From NCBI RefSeq assembly GCF_036324505.1, contig NC_086365.1, forward strand, positions 5,390,655-5,454,654: a stretch of DNA of 64,000 bases. Direction: 5' to 3'. Source of the stretch: Eleginops maclovinus. Its lineage: Eukaryota > Chordata > Actinopteri > Perciformes > Eleginopidae. Numbering within the stretch: position 1 is the first letter of the stretch; each line of letters starts with the position of its first letter. Both the position numbers and the translations under genes were made by a program. The notes beneath the pieces are model-generated. The model saw nothing but the letters and a program-made list of their open reading frames with translations, was not told the DNA's origin and ran no database searches. Below are positions 14,622 through 29,832 of this stretch, in pieces.

Positions 14622-17600
14622 TATATAAAATCAAATATGTGTCGTCCTACATGACGGTCAAACTTCTCATTATCTGTCAGCATGCATCAGACTACACTAT
14701 TGCTGGTTTCCAGATGATCCCAGCAGTTCACATTTCCTGCTTCACAGCGTAAAATTGAACTGTGATGAACACTGCTGCAGATGATCTCATGTCAGGAGGG
14801 AACATCTGCTTCCACCGGTACAAATGAAGAAAATGGAAAACCGGATAACAAAGTCAAATTCTGCCTTTTTCCTGACATTTTTATCCTTTTAAATCTGGTT
14901 CTTCCAAAGTCACTACTCTTCTATTCAGGCTCTTTTGTGCAATTACAATTAATTCAAGGCGCTATTCCTTTTATCTCCATTTTTTATCTAATTGCCTGAT
15001 CAAGCCTTCCTGCAAAGTAAAATATTGTGGGAGTGAGTCGTGGAATTACACATGTAGTCAATTCTTTTGTCACTAGAACTAATGAGAGCGTTAGGTTGCT
15101 GTCGCCAGCAGAGTGTTACTCATGCTCAGCGTTACTGTTATGGCTTAGAAAAGGAGAGATCTTGAGGGGGGCGGGAGGTTATGTGTAGGAAAACTTCATG
15201 CACCATAAACACCTTCCGGCACATCACATTGTTTGATGCATTACCGGGGCAGGCGTACAGATGCACCACAGTTATCCTGATGATTCATAGGCAACAAAGG
15301 CAGTGCCAGAGAGGACTCCTCCATAACTGATCAATAAAGCCCCGGGATGAGCAATGACTTGACTCCCACATGGCCATCGCCACAGTAGGAGGAGAAAAGG
15401 ATTGTGGTAGAGCTGTAGTTATGCAGGCATTCAGTTGTCTCTTTAACAACATATTTGCACCTATCCCAGGGTTAAGCAGCATAGCCAGGTCGTATAAAAC
15501 AGCTTTGTGTTGGGTAAACCTGGCCTTCATTTGTACGTTTTGACCTTATAAGTCACCTGTGTGTCCTCAGTCAATTACTGGCTGTTTGTGTGTAACGCCA
15601 ACCTGAACTACAACCGGAGGTACAAAATCCAAACTCTCTCTGGAGTTTGTGTTCAAGCTTAATTTAGAGCTGACAAATGCCTAAGCCAGACTCCTGCACT
15701 CCCCAGTGTGCTAAAACAAACACGCAAATCTGACTAATGTAATGTAATGTGCTCAAAGGGCTTAAGATGCGTTATGGAAATGGTGGCGGGTTTTTGTTTG
15801 ATAAACACAACAGGTCCCAAAGAAAGTGCCACGCAGTCTAGTTAAAGAGCTCCTCCTTAAAAGCATTTATTAGAGTTTAAACATCTTGCAGCAATTAAGA
15901 GAAAACTGTGAACCCAGAATGAGAAGCCTCTTGATGTTTCAATCTAAATGCAAGTTAATCAACAAGAGTTTACACATGAGAAAGCTTCCTTGCTAAGGCC
16001 AGATTTATTAGTCTACAATGATTTATGGGCAGTTTAACCAATTAGCTGAGCGTGCTGGTATTAAATAATGCAGGCTCTGATGAAAGACAACTATAGCTAC
16101 CGACTTAAATATTAAAGAGTATATATTGACATTTCCAGAGATAACACACGGTATACATGCACATACATATTCTGTAGAATCTTGATACAAGGGTCATTGC
16201 AACACGTAGCTCAGGGTGGGGGAGTAGACATCACATTGTGAGGAGCTGCATTATCACATTAGCTGCTCATTAGAGAGGTCGCAACCTCTGAGCAGCCATT
16301 ATACTGTGCTGAGCTGGGTGGTGCATTCATGTGCATCGATCAAGGCAGGCCTCAGGGCTCTAAAACATGCGCCCACACATGCACAGACAGACTGCATGCC
16401 ATGAAGTCTTAGGGCTTGTGTGTGGAGTTATGTTGACATCTTTGTTTACACGGTGCATCAGGAAGGACCAGAAACAACAAAAATGAAGAAATATAGATTT
16501 TTTTCAATAAAAGCAAGGTTAGGCGTAATCTCACAGAGGGACGATTGGAAGTTTAAATTCTTGTAAACTTAATTGTTGGAAGACGATTAAGATTTAAGAC
16601 ATTACAGCGGGATGTGACTGCCTAGGGAAAGCAGTTCTATGGCTATAAGAATTATTAATGATGCCAAATTACCTCTTAAATGTCCGTAGAAAGTTTTTAG
16701 AGGACATTCTTTTCTTGTTTTCTGCAGCACATATTCTGAAATGTAATTTAAAGTTTGGTAATGTCTCAGTAATGTAATATCTAGACTATGGTGAATTCTG
16801 GGGGCAAATGACCCAGTGCAATGTTTAGAAATGTATAAGAAACACTGATGCAGTTTATGGGTTTGAGCTATATGGATGACTCACAGTCAATATACCCATA
16901 TTTCTCATTTACTCGCTCATGCAAATCACAGGATGTAACTTATTACCACCAAAGCTTTTTAAAACACTTTTCAGAGGAAATGATTTCTAACGTCACATAC
17001 AGCTTTTACCAGGAAAGAATGACTCATGGTTTAAATATATAATGGAAGAAAAAGTTAAAAGTAAAACTTGTAGGTGGTTATAGAAATAGAAATACACCTT
17101 TACAGGCTGGAGATAATTAAACCATTTAAATTCACTACATGGCAGTGAAAATACTGTACGTCTTCAATAGTTAGTAACAAAAGGTGCACATAGGAAGACA
17201 TTAAATACTACTATAATTTGATTTTAGTAAAAGGGAGTAAAAAATAGATATTGCAAACATGCATACAATGACGTATACTGTGCAAACATCAATGCACACA
17301 CCATACTGGGGCCTAACTTTTGATATACAGTATATTCAAAAGCGGTAAAAATGTAACTTTTATGTTATGGTCTGTCGTTGCCCCCTCTCACAAAATTAAC
17401 AAAACAATGAGTCTTGTTGAACAGAGCAAATGTGGCCCCACTGATGGGGACAATTGTGTATAAAAGGTAAGGCTGTTTAATGAATGAAATGTAACTACTT
17501 TAAGCACCGTTAGCTTAGCGACAGTGTCGTTAGCTTAAATAAGACAGAAGAGGCATTGCCATTTAGGGAAACAACGTTAATTCTACAATATACTTCAGAT

Positions 17601-19177
17601 TGGATACATGGGTCGCAATGAATATTGTTTGAATTATTTTGAACGTACATTAAATGTAGATATCATTAGTATTGTGAGTCATATATTTAAGGTTTTTAAC
17701 TATGTCATCCATCAGTTTGAAGTATGTGAAAAGGACATAAATGTGTAGCTAGCAGGCCTTTCTGCAGCATGTGTGCAGCCCTGCAGTGAGTGTGTTCGGG
17801 GGCAGGCAGGGTGAGGCCCGCTGGGACCCGCTGGTGCCCGGTCGTGCCCCTGCCAGTGTCCTCCATGGCAGTTACAGACACCCCCCCATCCCTCCCTCCT
17901 CTAGCTAACACACTTCAGGAAGCAGAGCATGGAGATCTAGGCTGACTGCTCCCGCTGAGACGAGGTGGCAGATGACAGTTGGGACGTGCCTATAGTGGCG
18001 AGTGTGTGTTTCTGAAACTGTGTGTCCGAGCCTGGTGCAGAGACACGGCATCACACCGGGGAGACCACAGGGGGATGAGATAGAGAGGAGTGACAGATCA
18101 TTTGTGAAAGCTCCAGTCATTTGTGAAAATGGTCGGTCACCTTCTGCAAATCTGCGATGGCTTGCTGAGCAGCCTGGGAAATATTTTAAATGGGGGAATG
18201 AGAGGTCGACTGAGGTGAGATAGCATCACCATAATGATTCTGTCATCTCTCCGTCCCGCTATCAGCTGTGCTACATCCCTATCTGCAGACCTTCAATGGT
18301 CCATGAATATCAGCTGTTTCTAGACCACAATAAATTCCCCCTAACAAGTCGTTTTATCTCAGAGTCTTAAATTCCCAGAGGGGTTGAGATGAGTTCACCG
18401 GTTTCCATTTCCTTTTAACTTCCTTCAAGAATTTGCATGTAAGAGGTGTTATCTTATTAAACGCAGCGAGCTTAGATTAAACTTTAGTGTCATTGCGCAG
18501 AGTAGAAGCACTAAGAAACCAAAATGCAGTTAGCATCTAACCAGTGCGCAGTTATTCATAGTATAATATAAATATGTTCATCAAACATACACTTATAAAG
18601 AGAATTAAATATTATAAACAGCAGTATACAAATGTGGTAAACTATAGATCAGTTATAAAAATACACTTATTAAATCACTATAGAATCAATCTGAATGTAC
18701 TACAGACTGTTTTTATAGCATAGCAATAAAACTAGAGTATACGAAAGTTAGGCCGTTTGGACAGTTTAATTAATACATTTATGAGGTCATTCGTCACAGT
18801 CAGTGGGTATTTCTGATAAAAACAATGAGTTTGAGGTTACTTAGGACAACATTTCTGGAAGAATAAACAGTAATAAATATGAAGCTACAGGCAGCAGTTG
18901 GAAAACACTATAGCTATCTCCCTCTGCTTCTAGTCTTTATGCTAAATGCTTCATTCAATAAAGCGGAGCAATAGTATGTCTGGAAATACAAGAGGTTCCT
19001 AAAGTTTATCAAACCAGGTCATTGCAGTATAGAATATGTATTTAGATGACCTGTTGCTAGTCTGGAAGTGAAGAAAGGAACAAATACTGCTGAATGCTTG
19101 ATAAGGCAATACACACATGGACATGCTCTCATAATCAATACAAATATATGAAAAGTCATCTACCCAAAGTCAACAAC

Positions 19178-19208
19178 ACACACACACACAGACACACACA
19201 GACACACA

Positions 19209-19259
<51 letters not shown>

Positions 19260-19280
19260 AGACACACACACACACACACA
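19178..19280. repeat. interrupted (CA)n microsatellite
   Basis: CA units broken by GA and AA interruptions. Confidence 0.93.
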
Positions 19281-19495
19281 AATTCTGGAAACACACAAAG
19301 AAAGCAGCTTGTGTGAAATCGATACACATACACACATTCTTCAAGTAAAACAACTCATAAGATGTAATGAAACTATGATTTGTTGTGTGTGTGTGAGAGG
19401 GGACAAGAGGTGGGGGGGGGGGGAGTATAAAAGGATGGGAAGAAAGAGAGCTTTACTTCGAAGCCAAATCTCTGGATGCTGAAAAGAAAACGTCC

Positions 19496-19605
<110 letters not shown>

Positions 19606-20039
19606 CTCTCTGGCTTTCCCATGGTTATTTACAGCCTAGTCAGACACTGGGGACCATCTGGAGTCAAAACACAGAACACTGAAGGAAAAAAAACACACAC
19701 AAACATGACCGTACTGTAAGCGATACACACTCTCAGAAATATCTACCCTTCAGGCATACCAAAATCCACATTCATGATGAAAATAGCATTACTCTCGTTA
19801 AGCATACACCAGACCATCGGATCAACAGGAGTGGAGCCTTTGGTTTTTTCGTGAAATGTTGACTGAAACACAGTCAGTGGAATTCCACTTTGAAGCAATG
19901 TTGTGATTTAAATGAGGCATTTTAATTGGCCGCTCCTGTTCTCAGATTACAGGTAAAGCTGGCACTTTCCTCCAGTAAACACTGTCCCAATTGCATATTA
20001 TTAAGAAATACTAACTGGGTTTTGTAGTGTATTCAAACT

Positions 20040-20112
20040 AAAGACAAAAGGAAGGCTTTACACACTGCAAAGCCCCCTGAGATACATGTGTAATTTGTGA
20101 GATTGGGCTATA
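20040..20112 (+). repeat. retroposon 3' tail remnant
   Basis: ccccctgagatacatgtgta then gagattgggctatatcaataaaatgtgattta is the forward form of the tail seen at 61078-61160. Confidence 0.5.
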
Positions 20113-21140
20113 TCAATAAAATGTGATTTAATCAACACCAGCTTCTGTACAGAAATGGTCTCCACATTGAGAGCAGGTTGGTCTCACAGTGTGAAGCAAA
20201 ACAAAAGTGAAGGAAAAACATCTCCAAAAGCAAAACGTTTTTTAAAAATGTGCTTAATTCTTAACTCCAAAGTCACAGTTTAATCAGCAGCTTCTGTCAT
20301 TTCCTGCAGTGCTATATAGCGCATTCCTACATGCGACATAAAGCTTAAGCAAAGAAGACAAAGAGAAGATTAAAAAACAGAGACTCTCTTGGATTGGTAT
20401 CGTATTAAACGTTCCAATATCCTGCAGAATACTTTCTAATCCAATCAACACGAGCAGATTTTCCTTTATGATAACTTCAACAAGTGACAGTGAGATTTAC
20501 CAGTATTACAATAAGTCCCAAAAAACACAAACAGACAGGTGATTAACTGAGTGCAGAAGCATTCAGAATGCAGATGCTTCCCTACGAGTCACTGGATGGT
20601 TTGATGAGAGGGAAAATGATGTGCATCATTTACACTAATCTGCTGATTTATGAGCTTTCTCTAATCGCCGATATTACTGCCCCGGCTGCCTCTAACTGGG
20701 TGCATTTACTTTGACAGGGAAAGCACTGGGTTACTTTAATGTATATTATACAATTTTTACTTTTTTATCCGATTAATTTTTAAAAATCTGATATTTCTAA
20801 GTGGAATTTCAGCCCAGCAGCAAGTAGAGACACACAGCTAGCCTGAGGTGACTGCAGTGGCTCTGATATTTAATATTTAGACGTGACCTTGATTTAAAGG
20901 AGGTGAGCCTTCACAGTTTTTTTCAATTCAAGTTTATTTCTGCAGCAGCTGATATCAGTAACTTACCATTTCTTTTTAGCATTTGTAGTTGAGAAGACCA
21001 GAACATTCTAGACTTTATCAGACAGTGACATTGTTTTTTTGGATTATAGCTTTAATTTGAATGGTATTATAATTACTAGGTTTTATAGAGTTTAACGTAC
21101 ATTATTGGTTGTGATAGCTAATTAATTGGTTTAAAAGTCA

Positions 21141-21260
21141 AATCCTTTAGTTCAGAATCAGGTTTATTGTCAAGTCTGTTTAAATATGCAAGGAATTTGC
21201 TTGGTAGGCCTATATGGTGCATACATGAACCCAATAAGAGACATGAAGTTGTAAGAAAGA
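21141..21260 (-). repeat. retroposon 3' tail remnant
   Basis: cagaatcaggtttattgtca followed by atgcaaggaatttgcttggt is typical of fish non-LTR retroposon ends in reverse orientation. Confidence 0.45.
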
Positions 21261-23101
21261 GCAAATAAAGAACTATTTCAACACCTTTTAACAAACTATT
21301 ATTACATTTAAAAAAGAAAAGTACAATTTGAAAATGACAATTAACTCTGAAAAAGGAAAAGAAAAAGTGTAAAAACTTAAAAGGAATGTACAAGATTGAG
21401 AGTATTCAGTATGAGGAATAGTAAGTGAAAGCATTATGATTTTCCTGCCATGATGCCATGACGTTCTGGCAACTTTAAAGGCATGTTAGCCCTCACTATG
21501 GCCTTCACCGTCACCAGATCTCAACCTAATGTTGCATCGATTCAAGATTTTGGACCAAGGGCTCATTATCAAAGAAGAGTGGTGCATTCCTCCAGTGTAC
21601 AAAACAAATATTTAACCACAGCAGAAATATAGGTTTCATGTCTGTTAATACTGTTAAATCCTAAAGTATAATATTTGCAGAGTAAAAATACTGCTAGATT
21701 TAACTGCAGGCTTTAGCCTGAACTGGGAAATGGTTTGTTTATAGCGGGCTGACAGACAGCTGGATAAAAGTATGAAGAGGTACGATAGCATTTTCAAACA
21801 GATAAAAGGGCCGTCAGATCCGCTTTCAGGTTCTTCAGATGCTCGACAGACTGAAATATCGCTGACATTCACCCTGATACACTTTAACCACTGCAGGCCC
21901 ATTAGTGGCTGCTTCAGGTTAAGTGTGTGAACATAGCAGAGTGAAAAATGCCTGCATACGTGTGTGGATGTAGATGCAAGGACAGAGAGCACTGAGGTCA
22001 AGTGTGTGTTTGAGGAAGAGCCTTTTAAAGAGTTCATGAACGTCTAAAAGCCTGAAGGACAGAGGAGCATGCATGGAAAGAGAGAGAGAGCATGATGACT
22101 CAGCTGTTAAGATGGGATGATAGAGGGGTAAAGGGGGGGTGGGGGGGGCCAAAGACAGAAAAATAAATCTGAAACCTTAATCACTTGTCCTCGCCAGAAC
22201 TATAATAATCACAGCTGTGACGCTTTTGTAAACAGGGAGGAATCTCATCATTAATCCAATGCTATGACTAGATCCCATATGTGCACAAAAATATGCAAAT
22301 GACTGATAAAAGCAGAATGCAGCAGCACCAGAACTTGTTCACTTTAAGGTTGGTTCACACTAACAAAAACAACACAGACCTGTCAGAATGCTAATCACAC
22401 AGGTCCTGCATGAGCCCTGCCTTCATGAAGGTTAGAACTTGTTCTTTAAACGTGTACCTCCTTTCTAGATCATTTTGGAACCAAAACTGTATTGGGTTTA
22501 TTAAATAGGTCTTTTTTAAGTCCATTCCATTTCTATCGCTGTACAAAAAGTAAGAAATAAGCAAAATGACATTTCAAAAACAGCATTATTACTCAAAATG
22601 CTGTAGGCCAATCATGCAACTCCATGTACTCCAACTGTATGTATGGGCTAAAGAAAACTCTGAGACACCTTTTTCTTTATTTGTTTCAATTAACCATTTA
22701 ATTGTCCTGACCTAAGCCCATTTTTGATATAAATAAACATTAAACCTCCTTGATTAATTTGGTTGCCCTCTGTATGATCTGTTTGTCACACAGGGTTCTG
22801 CATGTGTATGACAAACACACAGACTCCAGATGTTGTGTGACTGCTGAGATGCTCTCAAATAGAATTAGCAGAGCATGTCACTGACTTCATTTGAAAATCA
22901 AATGTCAATTCTGTGACAGCAATGAATATGAGATGGCATGCTACTCATTTATGCTTGTCCAAAATGATAATTTCTTTCATCAATCCGCTCAGTTAACCGT
23001 TTTATAACAAGCTGCTGTTCATCGTCACTGATGTTTTACAACAACGCGAACATTTGAAATTATTTATTTATTTTCAGCTGCATTTCCTACAAAATATACA
23101 C

Positions 23102-23274
23102 TGAAAAATCTGAAATATTGACTTTAATTAAATATATTATGTCAACAAATTTCACATACCTGTATTAGGTTCCTTGAAAGTAATAACATTTAAGTTTAAA
23201 CGAAAATGATTAGGTTCAACTAACCTAATACAATTATGTGACATTTGTTGACATAATATATTTCAGTTTTTTCA
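23102..23274. mobile_element. palindromic MITE candidate
   Basis: Left arm 23102-23171 and right arm 23223-23274 are inverted copies: tgaaaaatctgaaatat...tatattatgtcaacaaatt...tattaggtt against its complement, with an extra ~17 bp in the left arm and a 50-bp loop. No protein is encoded. I could not identify the superfamily or a clear target duplication. Confidence 0.6.
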
Positions 23275-23555
23275 ATGTAATCACCTTTTATTGTAACCAA
23301 ATATCATAGTTGTTGTCAATACAAGTCACTTGAACACAGTAATTGCTACTTAAGGTAACTTCTGCCATAATACAAAGAATCTGATGAACAGATTGATATT
23401 TTTGACGGATAAATAAAAATGTACTCCTTTTAATCAGCAAAACCTCAGAGACAACCCTCAAGGACACACACACCCTTAATTCCCCCCTCGATGCAGAAGG
23501 GAGTGATAATGCAGATCAGATAATGTGAATGACTGCCGGTCACAGTGACTCACAC

Positions 23556-23735
<180 letters not shown>

Positions 23736-24279
23736 GACAGAGGGGCATATTGACAAAACGTCAGTCTCTGTTGTCTGACACGTTTCAACAGGCCATCTTC
23801 TACAGTTAATCAGACCACACGCACATAGTGGGTCAAAAACAACACACTATATTTTAGAATCTGAACGTGTAACATCTGTATTTCTCCATCATCACCATAC
23901 AGATCCCTGGGGTTGGAGTTTTAATGTACAGTAATGCGGGGAGGGACAGAAATAGACAGAGATACAGAATTAGAATGAAAGAGCGACAGAAGAGGCCTGC
24001 TTGAAAATCCATAGCCTGCTGTTATCAGGACCATAATTGGTTTTCCCCCTCTACGCCCCTCCAGCCTTGTCGCATCCTTCCTCTTCCTCCTCATCCCTCC
24101 TATCTCTCTCCTCTTTCTCTCTGCACACACACATTTCCAGACAGGTAGCACAAATGCCAGCAGCTGTAAATACACCATTTTCCTGGAGTCGCTGTCGCAC
24201 TTTTTGCACCTGAATGTCTCATTAAAAAATGATCCGACAACACAGTGGAAAGGCTTAGTATCAACAAATGCTCTCCGCT

Positions 24280-24428
<149 letters not shown>

Positions 24429-27060
24429 CACGTGCAGAGTAGACACACACTCACACATGATAAGCATGAAGCGAGTAATCAGTGTATGGCCTGATTAGCG
24501 GGTTACACTACAGTGCAAGACAAAGAGATCCATTTACTCATCCATTCTAAAAAAAAGAGAAAAAGAACAGGGTGTGGGGGCGGAGACGCAGGGGAGCAGC
24601 TATAAAAATCATTTTGGCTGTGTGGATGTGCCAGAAAGACAGACATGGAGCAGACAGACCCTGCCAGATACAAACAAAGAAGCGAGGAGGAAGAACGAAC
24701 GGACCGACAATAAAGTCACACCAGCGAGTATACAGGCATCAGAGAAAGAGAGCAAAGACACCGGAGGACCGGATGAACGATTGTCCGGGCGTAGATAGAA
24801 AGCATACACAGACACACATGATGAGACACACAAAGGGTTCGTGCGTAGGTTGAAGTGTACATATTCACTGGCTGGAGATTCAGGAGTGCTTACTGAGCAG
24901 TATTCCTATTCATATCGAGTCAGAAACAGAAATGGGGCTGAGGGGAAATAAAGTCCTCATTAGGAATTTGTATTTCTTCTTCTTTGCCAAAAGGAATGGT
25001 AGACAAAAGAGCCCAATATCTGCTAAAGATGTAAAAAAACATATACATATTTGCTCATTTGCTTTAACAAATACATTTGGGGTCAGCTCAGGACGTTGAC
25101 TGCTTTCAATTGACTCAAACTACCCATAATAACCTTAAGAACGCCTAAAAACCCTGAATATATTCAAGAAAAAAACAACAGTACATCACTCTGAACATTT
25201 TACAGATGTGTTCAGTTCAAACATGTTGCCGTTAGCTGTACACAGTCTGCAGGTACAATATTTTAAATATAACTTATTTACATTTTCTAAGGAACTAAGG
25301 GAGCTCTGCTGTATATAAAGACATGTTATATTTGCATACAAATCAAGGTTGAAATAAAAGGTAGAATACACCATTTACTCAGTATGATGTTTTTAATGTC
25401 AAGAGGGAAGGGAAAATAATGTTTCTTGATCCAATACTAATATCCTCTTACTATTTAAATCACTTCCACTGTTTTTATATCATACATTTATTCCTTCATC
25501 CTTTTGAAAAATTATACTAGAATAATAATAAATGAGAAGGATAAAGGGAAGAAGGTGGAGAATGGTCCAAAAGGGGGAGAAAAAAGGGTGTGTGAAGGTC
25601 AGATTTCTAATTTGGTGCCCTAGGTGTTTCAGGTGTGTGAATGTGCATCATCTACAGCCTGAAGCCACTGACACACAACACCTTCACACACATAAAAACA
25701 CACCCTTTATTTATAAAAGAAATCTTCCTGCCTACTCTTACATTTTTTTGTCCTTTTTTTTCAGGACGGGGGAGACTACCACTCCCTCTTTGGATGACAC
25801 TTTATCTCAATTATAGTTTGGAACAAAGACTCCAAAGAGTTTAGGAGAAACCAAGAGAACAATAAAGTATTTTCCCCTCCCTGTTTTCTCCCCATCTCCC
25901 CCAAGTCCAAAATAATGCACCACAGTCTTATCCTGAATTCAAAAGCTTTTTTGGAGACCGATTTGCCTTCCCAGCTCCAAGAATCTCACACTTAAACATC
26001 ATACATAAAACAATCTGCAGGATAATTCAGACCCGGCTGCTTCCTGAGCCTCGCCACTTGTCGGGGATAAGTGAATTCTGAATTTGGGAGTAGGGGGAAG
26101 TAAAATGAGCTTGGCGAATGATTTATTCTACATTTTTCATTCAGGAGTTTGTGGGCAGATGAATATTTGATATCTTTTTAAAAAGACTCATCCATCACAT
26201 AGTTCACTTTGGCCAGTGGAAAGGAAGGAGGAGGTTATGGCGAGACGGAGGTATGTAAAGCGTCCGGTTATTGAGGCTCATTATCAGGAAGATGGAGTAC
26301 GCTAGTGATGGGAGGGGAGGGTGAAGTGCGGCGCCGGATGAAGCTCAATCTGCAGTCGGCGTAGTTTCAGTCAGAGACATTGAGCTTTAAAGTTTTCCCA
26401 TCAGAAACTAATAGAACTTTTTGAATTTGCAGGTCAATGTGTGCTATAAACTTTTCAAAAGCGTACCTGCACGCACCCGTGATGGATGAAGGCAAAGCTG
26501 TGTTTTAGCAATACGTTTTCATCTTTACTCTTAAACTTCAGACTATGCAGCAGCCTAAAAGTATAATACAATCTGCCTACAATACTGATGACTTAATAAA
26601 GATGAACTATAATCTTTTCCAGCCTGCTTTAACCTACATTTGATATCTCCCATGTGGTAAAAAATAGCTAAATCTGTCCTCAAACCAGTGTCATGGTGCT
26701 AAAAGTCTACTGTCAACATTAAAATATATTAACAACATTCATGCAGTCAATACAGTAAATAAAATGTGTCATGCATTGTTTGTATCTGGTTTTACTTTAC
26801 ATGTTAAACTGCAAAAGGAGCTACAGAAAGCAGCTGTATTTTGTATTTATGGTAGTTAACACATGTTAGGATGCATCCTCAGAGGATATAAACATATGAC
26901 AATTTACAGACTGGGATGCATTGCAATAGATTTAACAGCACTAAAATGCAACATACACATTAATGCCGCAGTATTCTTTTTAAATGAAAACATCATATAT
27001 AGGCTAATAGTAAAATAGTGACTGGGAACTTCTTTTTACTTTGACTAGCTGTGGTGTATA

Positions 27061-28664
27061 CAGTGGGGCAAAAAAGTATTTAGTCAGCCACCAATTGTGC
27101 AAGTTCTCCCATTTAAAAAGATGAGAGAGGCCTGTAATTTTTATCATAGGTATACCTCAACTATGAGAGACAGATTGAGAAAAAAAAATCCAGGAAATCA
27201 CATTGTAGGATTTTTAAAGGATTTATTTTCAAATGATTGTGGAAAATAAGTATTTGGTCAATAACAAAAGTTCATCTCAATACTTTGTTATATACCCTTT
27301 GTTGGCAATGACAGAGGTCAAACGTTTTCTGTAAGTCTTCACAAGGTTTTCACACACTGTTGCTGGTATTTTGGCCCATTCCTCCATGCAGATCTCCTCT
27401 AAAGCAGTGATGTTTTGGGGCTGTCGCTGGGCAACACGGACTTTCAACTACCTCCAAAGATTTTCTATGGGGTTGAGATCTGGAGACTGGCTAGGCCACT
27501 CCAGGACCTTGAAATGCTTCTTACGAAGCCACTCCTTCGTTGCCCTGGCGCTGTGTTCGGGATCATTGTCATGCTGAAAGACCCAGCCACGCTTCATCTT
27601 CAGTGCCCTTGCTGATGGAAGGAGGTTTTCACTCAAAATCTCAAGATACATGGCCCCATTCATTCTTTCCTTTACACGGATCAGTCGTCCTGGTCCCTTT
27701 GCAGAAAAACAGCCCCAAAGCATGATGTTTCCACCCCCATGCTTCACAGTAGGTATGGTGTTCTTTGGATGCAACTCTGCATTCTTTCTCCTCCAAACAC
27801 GACGAGTTGAGTTTTTACCAAAAAGTTCTATTTTGGTTTCATCTGACCATATGACATTCTCCCAATCCTCTTCTGGATCATCCAAATGCCCTCTAGCAAA
27901 CTTCAGACGGGCCTGGACATGTACTGGCTTAAGCAGGGGGACACGTCTTGAACTGCAGGATTTAAGTCCCTGGCGGCGTAGTGTGTTACTGATGGTAGCC
28001 TCTGTTACTTTGGTCCCAGCTCTCTGCAGGTCATTCACTAGGTCCCCCCGTGTGGTTCTGGGATTTTTGCTCACCGTTCTTGTGATCATTTTGACCCCAC
28101 GGGGTGAGATCTTGTGTGGAGCCCCAGATCGAGGGAGATTAGCAGTGGTCTTGTATGTCTTCCATTTTCTAATAATTACTCCCACAGTTGATTTCTTCAC
28201 ACCAAGCTGCTTACCTATTGCAGATTCAGTTTTCCCAGCCTGGTGCAGGTCTACAATTTTGTCTCAGGTCTCCTTTGACAGCTCTTTGGTCTTGGCCATA
28301 GTGGAGTTTGGAGTATGACTGTTTGAGGTTGTGGATAGGTGTCTTTTATACTGATAACGAGTTCAAAAAGGTGCCATTAATACAGGTAACGAGTGGAGGA
28401 CAGAGGAGCCTCTTAAAGAAGAAGTTACAGGTCTGTGAGAGCCAGAAATCTTGCTTGTTTGTAGGTGACCAAATACTTATTTTACCGAGGAATTTACCAA
28501 TTAATTCATTAAAAATCCTACAATGTGATTTCCTGGATTTTTTTTCTCATTCTGTCTCTCATAGTTGAGGTATACCTATGATAAAAATTACAGGCCTCTC
28601 TCATCTTTTTAAATGGGAGAACTTGCACAATTGGTGGCTGACTAAATACTTTTTTGCCCCACTG
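27061..28664 (-). mobile_element. Tc1/mariner element, copy 3
   Basis: A 1,604-bp element with the same terminal repeats and a flanking TA at each side. It is full length with few indels against copy 2, so it probably inserted at a similar time. Confidence 0.95.
27277..28299 (-). pseudogene. Tc1-like transposase pseudogene, copy 3
   Basis: The 340-codon frame has no shift but two nonsense changes: Arg12 (AGA to TGA, near 28264) and the Glu after NLWR (codon 284, GAG to TAG, near 27450). The DDE residues between them are intact, and the normal C-terminal tail is present downstream of the second stop. This makes it a useful reference for the frameshifted tail of copy 2. Confidence 0.92.
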
Positions 28665-29227
28665 TATATACAGTGCGAAGGGACTGAATACTTTATCCAC
28701 CACATGATGATGTAATGTTAGCATCTTGATTGTAACCCTGACTGTCCGCTAGCATTTAGCTCAAAGCCTCACAGAGCCTGTAAGGCTGTTATTATTTCAA
28801 ACCATTCAGTGAGTTTTATCAGATCAAATGGAATGTATAGAGACACTGTGACGATCACTGAAGATAACTGGAGCTGGCTCACTAAATCATACATGTGTGG
28901 GTCGTGTAAGCCACGTGTGGGCGGACATGGAATATGCATAGGTGTCTGAACACACCACAAATCCTCGTGATGCTGCATCTATAGATCTGTAGCACATCTT
29001 ACCAGAGACCGAGCACTACACTGTGCTCATGTGAGACAGAGGCCGTGAGAGAAAAAGACAACAAGAGGCAATCTGTTGGCCCGTAAGAGGCTGTCAGCTG
29101 AAGGTAATTTACTTCCTGGTTGCTCTGCACGCGCTCCCTGGACGTCAGCATCAAGGAGACGATGTGAGAGGGATCAATCTCAGAGGGAATTAAAGAAAGC
29201 AATCACTGGCTGGGCTACTGTAGTCAT

Positions 29228-29380
<153 letters not shown>

Positions 29381-29728
29381 AGCTCAGCCACAAACACAGG
29401 TGAAGGCCAATGTTTTACACACACATGGCAGTATATTACATAACTCCCCAGTAAGAAGCCATATGTCAGGCGAACACACACACATACTCTATGTTTTACA
29501 TGAAGTGTCTGAGTGGTTCAGTCACACATTAATCTGAGGTGATTAGCTGTGTGTGCGTGTGAGACAAAGAAACCAGCTGCATGATTGGGAGGACTCCATA
29601 TTTGCACAGACTAAAGATTAAAGACTTTCTGCAGCTCTTCCATCAATGTATCTGTTAAACTGCGGGGAAAACACTCCCTTTTTACAGTCTCACTCCACAG
29701 TTTGCATGTCATCTTCACATGTATATTT

Positions 29729-29832
<104 letters not shown>

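Noticed and set aside
28665..28700. Possible further Tc1 terminus (cagtgcgaagggactgaata)
   Set aside because: It resembles the end of another fish Tc1 family but is too short and lacks a partner end.
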